The notes under the pieces were generated by a model. The model saw nothing but the letters and a program-made list of their open reading frames with translations, was not told the origin of the DNA and did no database searches. DNA of 64,000 nucleotides from Xiphydria camelus (Eukaryota; Arthropoda; Insecta; Hymenoptera; Xiphydriidae): the NCBI GenBank assembly GCA_963678675.1, contig OY783196.1, positions 15,308,138-15,372,137 of the forward strand, given 5' to 3'. The translations under genes were made by a program, and so were the position numbers. Below, one piece after another: positions 21,504-30,242 of this stretch. Positions within the stretch are counted from its first letter, which is position 1. Each line of letters starts with the position of its first letter.

Positions 21504-23820
21504 TCAGTTTAACAAATTCATAACAAATTGTTGATCATGTCGTGTTTCGTTCAAACATTCATCGTCGCTGTTAGAGTCCATCCAAAAAGGCATTTTATAA
21601 CATTTACATACAATTTCTCTTGTACGAATCATGTATATTTCGGCAGACAGCTTCGAGCATTTTGAAATTCCTACAGCAGTGGATGGCAATCCCACATCAT
21701 AAAATTCTTCTATTGTCAGGTATTTTTGCAAGACAACATGAAATTCACTTTTAATTTCAATAATATTTATAATATTATTAATGCTACCATCTCGTAGTAC
21801 ACACGTGTTGTTATGTGCAGTTAATCCATAACTAATGCCATTCATTTTTAATTGTTTGTACGCGCAGAAATTTTCAGTAACTCCCTCAGGATCTGGACCT
21901 TCTTCATGTCTACCGAAATATTTGATTTCGGGCTCGAGACTTTGTTTCTGACTTATTATACTACGCTTTTCCGCAATTTTTCAAGATATTTGCTGGAGTT
22001 GCTGATGAGGTTTTTTAACGTATTTTCTAAAAGGAGTTATGTTATTCTCGTATGGGAAACTTGAGAAATTATCGAGCGGGCCAAATCGCTGTACGTCTTG
22101 CGAGAGGTGAAGCAAAGGATGAATGTTATAACTAAAAAAGGCTAAGCCGTAGATATTTTCACATCTCGCAATAAATATTCCAATTGCCCGTGTCGCAAAA
22201 AACTCATACTTGGAGAAATTTTGTGACGAACACATTACTCGAATGGCAGCATGCATCATCTGAAAGAATTTCTTTCAAGACGACTGGCCCCGTATACAAC
22301 AAAAACTGCCTAAATTCTGTGGCTTTATATCGATTGAAGTGCTCCGAAGTTCGCGGTCGTCGTGCAAATTCGCGTGAACAATACTGTTGCAGAGCTTCCA
22401 ATCGTTCGGAAATGCCTATAATGTCATGATATGGTAATCGCACTTCCCATTTATAAGAACCATTGATCCATGCACTAATTAATTTCTTTACTACTCCCAA
22501 ACATACCATGTGCATGTAATCAAAGGGTACTTGCGAAACCATACCGAATGCCAATTGGTTAGAGGACTTTCGCCTTCTTTGTGATGTTCCTCATCGGTGC
22601 GTCGCCGGTATTCTTCATCTGTTCGCAAAGTGTGTACAATCCCCGGGAAAACCATGCGATTTTGAAGATAAATGCCTGAAACTTTGCATTTAGAGCAGGG
22701 ATTCCTAGCAACATGACTTTTATGATTCAAAATAAAAGCTCTTGCTGGAGCATCGGCGACAAAACACCTCAGTTTAATTTTTACGCATTGTCCCTTGATA
22801 GACAGGCCGCCCTTGGCATCAATGTCTTGGATTTCTTCCACGAACGATTTCAATAATTCAACGCAGGATGACGGTTTTGCAGGACCCATGTATATGCCTA
22901 CAATTTCAGGCTTTTCTTTCAAAAAATTTACAATCCGAAACTGTATTGGCCAAATCTGATTCTTTTCTGAATTATCCAAATTACCACCATATCGGTACTG
23001 AAATCAATTTCCAAACATCGGGGAATCGATTGTAACGATAATTGGGAAAGCTTGAACTCAAGCCCACTGCGAAAGCCTATGTGCAAATATTTTCCTCCAC
23101 ACATTTTAGTAATGGTTCCAACTGCTTTGATCGACATCATCGATTTTACATTTTTCGGCAAATACGCTAAGAGAGGCTCAGTTCGTAAGGCTCGAAGTAT
23201 GCCATTTGCTTGCGTGTAATTGATTCCAAGTGTAATGAAAGCTTCAGTCAATTTGTTTATTAAAGATCTATTTTCGGTGCTTTTTACCGAAGGGAATGCT
23301 GCCCAATTTTCTGAGATGGTTCCAAAAGATGGTTGAATATCTTCGGAGATGATTGTATCTACAAGGGATGAGTTCAGCTCAGTACATGCATTTCCATCAA
23401 GGGATGAGTTCAGTTCAGTAGATGAATTTCCATTAGGTCCTGCAAATTCTTCTTCAGCGTTGATGGATGGCGATGACGTGTTCTTCAGATATGACTTTCT
23501 CGAAATTTCAGTTGGAGAAATCGCCATATCATCAACTGCACTCGATGGACGAAGAATTTCTTGCGGAGTAACCAATAAGATATGTCGTTCAGCTGGTATG
23601 ACGTACTTAGGGACATTTGATGATGCTTCTATCAAACCAATGCTGCTGTCCTCGTGAACTGGCGATCCATTAATAATAGAAAAACTGCATAACTGCCGTA
23701 ATTTTTCGTCTGTCCTGACATACTCGGCAACTGAGTGATAACCCCTTTGCTTGCAGACATGCTTCTGATGGCCCTTACTTAGTCGATGAAAGGGCTTTCG
23801 CGCATGTTTGCCGTTTTAAA
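21504..23820 (-). pseudogene. CACTA-type (Tnp2/DUF4218-like) transposase remnant
   Basis: Minus-strand pieces in order: 23635-22928 (Ser/Thr/Glu-rich N-terminus, then LINKLTEAFITLGINYTQAN and ...MCGGKYLHIGF), 22979-22491 (IWPIQFRIVNF, VGIYMGPAKPSS, VADAPARAF, HVARNPCSKCKV), 22554-22204 (FDYMHMVCLGVVKKLISAW, ATEFRQFLLYTGPVVL), 22259-21981 (YGLAFFSYNIHPLLHL, FGPLDNFSSFPYENNI) and a C-terminal ORF 21845-21504. The ADAPAR, YMH-x-VCLGV and NIHPLLHL...FPYE blocks are those of animal proteins related to plant CACTA Tnp2 with the DUF4218-like region. Frame changes near 22980, 22555, 22230 and 21980 need several shifts or introns, so I call it a pseudogene, though some junctions could be introns. It belongs to the same broad family as the 36-38.7 kb gene but is a different subfamily. 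Confidence 0.7.
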
Positions 23821-24568
23821 AATAAGTTAAAAAGTACACGTTCTTTTATAGAACATAGTGCATAGCTGGCATTTCAAGTGAAATTTTTATTTTGTAACCT
23901 CACTATTTTTAACAGCTGTTTCTTTCATACGTCATAGTCGACTATTATTTAGTCGACCAAAAAAAGTCGACTATTATTTTTTGTTTATGAATTAACTCGT
24001 TCAATTCAGCTCTGTAGTTGATTACAGTTTCCCCCCTTTTTTTACATCAACTATTCCAAACTACTATATCGGTAATATCGGTATATATCGGTAATTACTT
24101 GTTCTACGGAAAAATAAGGCCCTTCGTACACTACGCTATACGTACACGGAAAGAAAAAATCAGGAAAAATGACTGTGCTTGACACCGTAATCGTGGTGCA
24201 AGCGGCACTTTCTGGGATTTTTCTTGATGAATGAAAGAAAAATTAACAGTTACACTGGAATAATTACTGTACATGCTAGAATGTTTACTGCACTGCAGAA
24301 CAAAAATTCTTGAACAGCACAGTAAAATTTCCGTAACTTAGAAATTTCCTCGTGCTGCGAAATACTTTTTCTTGATTTTCTGTTAAATATTATAAGAAAA
24401 TCAAGAAATTTTCAGGTACTACACAGCAATTTTTCCGGTGCTGTCCCAGAAAATCATTGCCGATTGATGTCGAGTGGCCATTCGGACCTGTTCGTTTGCC
24501 ACACTACGCGAGACAGGGCCGCGTCTAACGAGGGGCCATTTCGTGCCACGCACGAAAGCGCACTAGCT
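23821..24568. other. AT-rich intergenic DNA, no gene seen
   Basis: It includes direct/inverted GTCGACTATTATTTAGTCGAC-like motifs near 23936-23970, and AAGAAAAATC motifs around 24240-24420. No supported gene or RNA. Confidence 0.3.
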
Positions 24569-24961
24569 ATTGGGGACGCTCAAAATGAATGCGGTACCTG
24601 GCGGCAAAGCGTGTACTAAAAAACATGGCCGATATTGGCGTTTTGGATTGGCGCGTACTTGAAAAGTGTTAACTGGCTCCAAAAGGTTTTTAAAAATGAG
24701 CATTTTTTTAGAACGAGATATAGACATTTATTTTCACAAACAATGAAACGAATTCATTCGGATCAACTATACAGCATGTCCCGCGAGAAACGCATTAAGC
24801 GGTGAGACTATGACATTTACCATCTGCAGTATTTGCCGACGGTGCTTGACTCTTTTACCTACCGGTCGACGGAATTTGAAGTTCGCGGCGTGCTGTACGC
24901 CAATATCCGCCATGTTTCCGCTGCGCCGCGAGCGCCGCCACCGGTAATGAGCGGTCCCAAT
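24569..24961. mobile_element. MITE with ends ATTGGG(GA/AC)CGCT, copy 1
   Basis: 393 bp, left ATTGGGGACGCTCAAAATGA, right inverse ATTGGGACCGCTCATTACCG. The interior is homologous, in inverse orientation, to 57920-58226 (shared GGCGGCAAAGCGTGTACTAA and CATGGCCGATATTGG). Inverted arms contain CATGGCC(G)ATATT / AATATCCGCCATG. Non-coding. Confidence 0.75.
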
Positions 24962-25235
24962 GGGGCGCCAAAAGGCCTCCGATACCTTCTCTAGAAAAGG
25001 GCGCTAAGAACGAAGGCGTCTCATCATTTAGAAACGGCCCTGACCCGAGAGTAAAGAGTAGGTATCTAACATTTGCCGAGGGCACGTCTGAGGGCCGGTT
25101 TATCAATGTCCAGTTAAATGTGCCAGATAACTATTTAACAGTTATTCTTATCTGACAGTTATCCGAATAGGAGAGTATTTCAATACTGTTTTATCTGTCA
25201 GTTACGTAACTGCCAGTTTAGCAATGTGGCAATTA

Positions 25236-26138
25236 GGGCCGATTCCACCAACTCTGATTAAATGCTTGATTACCTAATCACGATTATATTTAATCGGCGT
25301 TCTAATCATGATTAACTGCACAATTCGTTCCACCATGAATTTTTAACCCCCGATTATCTAATCATATACCCTCTTCGCAATAAGTTTTGGTTTTGTTGTA
25401 ACGGTGATTCTGATTGGTTCATCAACGGAACTTGTAATGGAGTAGGAGGAAAACCTGACGTGATCAACTAACGCGCCGCAAGCCGAGCTCAGTGAGCTGC
25501 CGAAATCTCCAACAGAATTTAAAAAGGAACCAGTTGCATAATACCGGAGAGCAAGCAGGAGTTGTACTCTGGGTGCAATAGCGTGGTTTTTGAAATGTGC
25601 ACTCCCTTTATTTAGTAAAGATACAGAAAATTCTACGCGATTTTTAACGTAATATGATAATGTTGCGATATTTTAAAATAGATTATATATTATTTAAGAA
25701 GTTATTTATCTTTCTGTAGCGTGTTGCAAATTATGTACAATTTCCAGAAGCAAAGCTTCAACACTGTCTTTCGATAACCGAAAACGCGTAATGAAATCCA
25801 AATCATCCAAAGTTTGGAAATAATTAATTCGTTCCTTAATTAAATGTGGCCTTCTATCAATTTCGATACCATTTTCATCATCAGATGATAATAAAATATC
25901 GTCGTAAAATAAATTCATGTCCGATATAGTATTGCACAGCAGTGAAACTTCGACTTTGAGGTTATGTTGATCCACGTTAATCACTGGTTAGGTTCCTAAT
26001 CGGCCAAAAATGGCTGATTAAGTTCTACGGTGATTATCTCACTTTAATCATGGTTTAAAAATTGGTGGAACGCAAGAACATGATTAAATTAAGCTAATCG
26101 GGAATTAACAATTTAATCAGAGTTGGTGGTTTCGGCCC
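25236..26138. mobile_element. Harbinger derivative H1, copy 2
   Basis: 903 bp, ends GGGCCGATTCCACCAACTC / inverse, TTA on both sides (25233-25235, 26139-26141). It is inverted relative to 4643-5494. Its right-hand TTA is also the left-hand TTA of the next element, so one of the two inserted exactly at the other's boundary. Confidence 0.92.
25706..25984 (-). pseudogene. HARBI1-like transposase N-terminal remnant
   Basis: 92 codons: an acidic segment (LLSSDDENGIEIDRRPHL), then YFQTLDDLDFITRFRLSKDS, the block that precedes the Harbinger nuclease. It ends at HATER*, probably an exon end. The continuation APRVQLLAL-like block is at about 25560-25460 on the same strand. No catalytic DDE residues remain. 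Confidence 0.82.
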
Positions 26139-26141
26139 TTA

Positions 26142-28015
26142 AGGTACGTACAAACCGGCCAACAAAGTGTTGGCAACATGTTGGCAACATATGTTGGTAA
26201 CATGTTGGCAACATGTTGGCAACAGGCGGAACAAGTTGGCAACATAGATGTTGCCAACATCAACTCGTATCTGGATACAGTATTACAACGAGCTTTGACA
26301 AAAGTATATTTATTTTACAGTTTCAAGATATTAATTTTCATGAAACTCGTACAATCAAATAGGTCGGTTTTGAACGTATAAAATAAAGTGAAAAAACTGT
26401 TTTCATGAGAAAAATGTATATTTTATTAGCATGGGGTCCACTGGACCCCGTGTGACCACTATGGATTAATAAATTATTAATAAATTGTCTGTCGTATATT
26501 GGCTCAAATGCTCTTCGCATTTCGTCCGTAGACCGGCGTGAGGGAGAAATTCGACACTCCTCGGGCCGTTAAAGCCATAAATTAGATCCGGGAAAGTTCC
26601 TCATTACCACAGGGTCGAAGAGCGACCAGTTAGTTTGAAAACCTGCGAGCGACCGGAACAGCTCGCAAATAAAGTTAATGCTTTGTTTGTCTTCCCTTAC
26701 CAATTGGTATAATTTTATTTATCCTAAACCCACCACGCAAGATTAATTTGGCGCGTAGTCCGTCGCGCAAAGACGGAACATTGTTTATTAGAATAGATAT
26801 TGCGGGAAACGGCTTATTTCGATTCGTCCGTTAATTAACCTTTTCCGGAAAGGGTGTGCGACGGAAAACAGACTCTACCGTATGTCCGCGATCATTTGAA
26901 CCATAGGAAAATTGCGAGTTTTGCATGAGCACCCCTTTGGGTCTCCTCGTCCAATAGAATCACCGGAGAAGCGTGAATGCGCATGCGTAGTCATCCGCGA
27001 GTGTGGCGTCGTCAGCAAGTTCAGATCGATTATTTCGATAACCGATCTGAACTTGCTGACGACGCCACACTCGCGGATGACTACGCATGCGCATTCACGC
27101 TTCTCCGGTGATTCTATTGGACAAGGAGACCCAAAGGGGTGCTCATGCAAAACTCGCAATTTTCCTATGGTTCAAATGATCGCGGACATACGGTAGTCTT
27201 TATGACTGTCCCGTCGTTTGACGGAAAGGATCGGAAGCGTTGAACCCCGTCCGCGACGGTCCCTGCCACATGTGGTCCCTGCCGGGCAGTGTCAAGTGGG
27301 CGGTAGTATATTTATTTGTATGTACTAGCTTTGCTCCCCAACCCCCGGGGGGTAAGTACCTGGCTCCGCGCATCGGGTCCCAAGGTCGCCGGGGTTTTCG
27401 GCGACACGGTTTTATCCACGCATTTATTAAAAAACTATTTTATATAATAATATATAATAATAAAAAAGGAGAAGGAAAGGATTTGATCCAGTCAGTATTT
27501 TGACATGCCGTGCCGATGACGCGATTAACCACTTTCGTGCGTGGGTCGGAAAATTTACCGTCGCCGCGGCGACGATCCTGTTAAGAAATTTGCGTAGCGG
27601 CGGCGACGGCGGGAGTAGCTGAGCAGGCAAGGAATCCAATAAAAATTATATTATAGTCGGAGAGTTATTTGTGATCGATGTGCTATTAAAAGTATTAAAA
27701 GAGGTATGAATCGACTTTCTGAAATTCCGTCCCTTTTGCGTGGATGTTGCGAGGATGTTGTCAACTTTTCCCATTTGAAATGGGAAACACGGATACCAGC
27801 AATAGGCGACCATTCTCTTTGATGTCATGCCGCCCGCTGTTGCTAGTCGACGGGAGACACGTGGGGATGAACGTGTTGCCAACATTTGTTGGCTGGTCTG
27901 TACTGCTACGCTGTCGACGAGTATCCACCGATGAGTTGCCAACATGTTGCCAACACCGATATCGACGTGTTGCCAACATGTTGCCAACACTTTGTTGCCC
28001 GGTTTGTACGTACCT
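26142..28015. mobile_element. Harbinger-type element P, copy 1, with GTTGGCAACAT subterminal repeats
   Basis: The ends are AGGTACGTACAAACCGG and its inverse, flanked by TTA (26139-26141, 28016-28018). Both subterminal regions carry arrays of GTTGGCAACATGTTGGCAAC (26165-26255 and 27930-28000 inverted). It is 1,874 bp including the nested 316-bp MITE, so 1,556 bp net. The full inverted copy is at 39537-41150. The core (about 26290-27630) is also present in 48090-49090 with different ends. The core includes a perfect GGTCCACTGGACC palindrome and a CGCCGCGGCGACG stretch. No ORF is supported. Confidence 0.92.
26878..27193. mobile_element. 316-bp hairpin MITE, copy 2, with empty site in the same window
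   Basis: The ends are CCGTATGTCCGCGATCATTT and its inverse, with TA at 26876-26877 and 27194-27195. The paralogue at about 40370 reads AAAGACTAGAGTCTG with no insert, and 48661-48675 gives the same unoccupied site. This proves a single TA duplication and that this MITE is the youngest layer of the stack. Confidence 0.97.
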
Positions 28016-28182
28016 TTAGACAACACCGACAACACTACTGTCTTGAAGCATTCCGATTGGTTTAATTTCCGCTAAAGAACGCGGGCTAATCAAAGCTCCC
28101 TCAAATTAAAACTCATGCATTTTAGAAATCCTCGTCGTTGGCATATTTCTTTCTTTATGCGTATATTCCTGTAGAAGGAAGG

Positions 28183-28431
28183 TCACTCGAGGAATGAGAT
28201 AGGGTAGGTAGGGAGAAGAGGGGATGCTGCGACGTTCTCATGGCCCGAGAATAGCGAGAGGCTCATCTTACGGTCCCTTCGCGAAAAACTCTCTCGCCAG
28301 CGCAGGACGAAATGTTCTTCCCGTGGTAAAACTCTGTACGTTCTTCTTTCGTGTTGTACGAATTCAACAATGTCTTCATCGTCGTCGCTAATTTCCAAAA
28401 AGTCTCCAATATTATCTCGAATATTATCCAT
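28183..28431 (-). pseudogene. HARBI1-like N-terminal remnant of the outer element
   Basis: 82 codons starting MDNIRDNIGDFLEISDDDED. The acidic EISDDDEDIVEF block and the following aromatic/basic region resemble the start of Harbinger transposases. The remainder of the ORF drifts into unrelated sequence and the catalytic part is absent. Confidence 0.6.
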
Positions 28432-28649
28432 TTTAGACTGTACACAAACACAAAACCAGAGATAATTCTAACCTATAAATTGCGATAACTGCCAGTTTAT
28501 TCAGTATCTGGCACCAGTACCTTCCAGTTATCTTAATTTAAGTTCTTAGTAAACGTTAGTTGTATACCTATTGATAAACAGTTTAGCTACCACTTTAATT
28601 TTATTCACCAGTTAAGACATTTAACTGGACATTGATAAACCGGCCTTGA

Positions 28650-29050
28650 GGCAGGAAGGCGTACGAGAGGCAGTTCGCTTCCAGACTTTTAGCGAGACAG
28701 CGCTAAAGGTAAGTCTATACCGGGATACAAAATGTTGGCAACAATTTGGCAACACGATAATCTCGGTGTTGTTAACATGTATTCCGTCGACTAGCAACAA
28801 GTCGACGGATACTCGGCAACAGCCAGTATCCCAAATGTATGTAGGTACAAACCGGGATACAAAATGTTGGCAACACGAGTATCCGTCGACTAGCGACAAT
28901 TTAATTGCTACTCGTAAACTGCGGGCGGCATAACATCAAAGAAAGCTGTTGCCTGTTGCTTGTATCACCGCAAACATCGCTGTCTGGACGGTGCCGTTGA
29001 CGAAAGACGTTGAATGAGACTAGTGACGTTTCCTTTCGCTGATTTATTTA
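28650..29050. mobile_element. Truncated fragments of GTTGGCAAC-type Harbinger elements
   Basis: Two partial ends, each CCGGGATACAAAATGTTGGC (28719 and 28853), are followed by GTCGACTAGCAAC and GCGGGCGGCATAACATCAAA, which matches 39715-39745 in element P copy 2. Neither has a partner end nearby. A related inverted end is at 54345-54475. Confidence 0.6.
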
Positions 29051-29100
29051 AACTACACTCTGCGGAACGGATTCTGTCGCTGATGACTTTTTTTAAATGT

Positions 29101-29228
29101 TATTTTTAAACGTACTAACCAATGGTCAATCAATCCTCATGCTTTCTTTAACGAGAGTAGACGCCACCGTAGCTAATGAGGGCATGAGAATTAATTGTTC
29201 ATTGATTAGTACATTTAAAAATAACCCC
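29101..29228. mobile_element. ~128-bp MITE inside the left end of the CACTA-like element
   Basis: TATTTTTAAACGTACTAACC on the left, and its approximate inverse ending TTTAAAAATA on the right. The right-hand end of the CACTA-like element has the uninterrupted sequence (AAATGTCCCGATG), which acts as the empty site. Confidence 0.78.
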
Positions 29229-29234
29229 GATGAA

Positions 29235-29580
29235 AAAAGTTTTTGTCTAATCATATACAATTATGCATAATTATCTATATATGATTGGATCCAAAAATTG
29301 GCCAGGTCTAATTATATATAATTAGACCTGTTTATACATGATCATATATGATCAGATCTATTTATACATGATCATATATAATCATCTATATATAATTGGA
29401 TCCAAAAATTGGTCAGGTCTAATCATGAATCATTAGATATAATCATGCATGAACAGACATGTTCATATATAAATATATATAACCGCTTATACAGCGGATC
29501 CGAAAATTGATCAAGTCTAATTATACTTCATTATATATAACCAAATCTAATTATATATGGCCAGATATACAGGGGTCGGC
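29235..29580. repeat. AT-rich subterminal repeats of the CACTA-like element, left side
   Basis: Irregular repeats of ATATATGATCA, GATCAGATCTA, TCTAATTATATATAA and GGATCCAAAAATTGG(C/T)CAGG in direct and inverted order. Equivalent motifs are on the right side. In CACTA elements such arrays are binding sites for the element's accessory DNA-binding protein. Confidence 0.7.
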
Positions 29581-30242
29581 ATAAGTCAGGCAATACGCTC
29601 TCGATAAATTGGAAGCATGTTCGTGCTTCAGACTGACTTATTTACTGCAAATTTGTTGCCTGATTTATGCCGATCCCTGTATGTATCAGAGTTGGTACGT
29701 CGCATGATGAGAAATAAATTATTTTTCAGTTATTAGCTCTTAATTTTCAGATTACTCATGAATTATTAACTTGTTTTTAGTAGTAAATATGAAATATAGT
29801 GGTTTGTGTAACACAAATGCAAAAAAATATTTTTAATTTTTCTAATATACTTCAATTTTTATTTCTCTTTAAATAGTTATTACTATACTAAACTTGAACG
29901 ATGTTAATTATTTATATTAATATTTTATTAATATAAGAAAGGCGTATTATATGTCACATAATCTTAATTTTACATTCAGGACGATTGAAATGTAATTATC
30001 ATAAAATACTACTTTTACATAGTGCGTAGCTTACGTAAGAAGAACCTTAGTGTGATAATTTTTAAATTTTTAAAAAACTAAATGATATGTGGTTGAATTT
30101 TGTTGTTGTTAATATAATAAAAGATCAATCATAGAAGATAAAAACACAAATTATAAAATGCAACATAGTGAAATAGTTTAACATAAGACACATAAATTAT
30201 TTGAAGTTTTTTTAAAAATATTTAAAAAGCATTTTTTTAATG
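29581..30242. other. AT-rich spacer with a short inverted repeat
   Basis: About 660 bp. At 29569-29690 GGGTCGGCATAAGTCAGGCAA and its inverse enclose about 75 bp, a small palindromic insertion. The rest is low-complexity AT DNA downstream (3') of the BEN gene. Confidence 0.5.

Larger units (their letters stand above)
25092..28646. mobile_element. Outer Harbinger-like element, ends GGGCCGGTTTATCAATGTCC
   Basis: The left end is GGGCCGGTTTATCAATGTCC and the right its inverse, flanked by TGA (25089-25091, 28647-28649). It is 3.55 kb, but more than 2.7 kb of this is later insertions (25236-26138 and 26142-28015). The native interior keeps a HARBI1-like N-terminus (28183-28431). The 3-bp duplication resembles the TWA of Harbingers apart from the middle base. 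Confidence 0.75.

Noticed and set aside
26912..27196. 94-codon ORFs on both strands in the 316-bp MITEs
   Set aside because: Mirror-image ORFs of a palindrome. The same peptide on both strands is expected from symmetry, not from coding selection.
27646..28035. ORFs rich in LATCWQHV / NMLPTCCQH repeats (also 39457-39917, 40865-41221)
   Set aside because: These are translations of the GTTGGCAACAT subterminal arrays.
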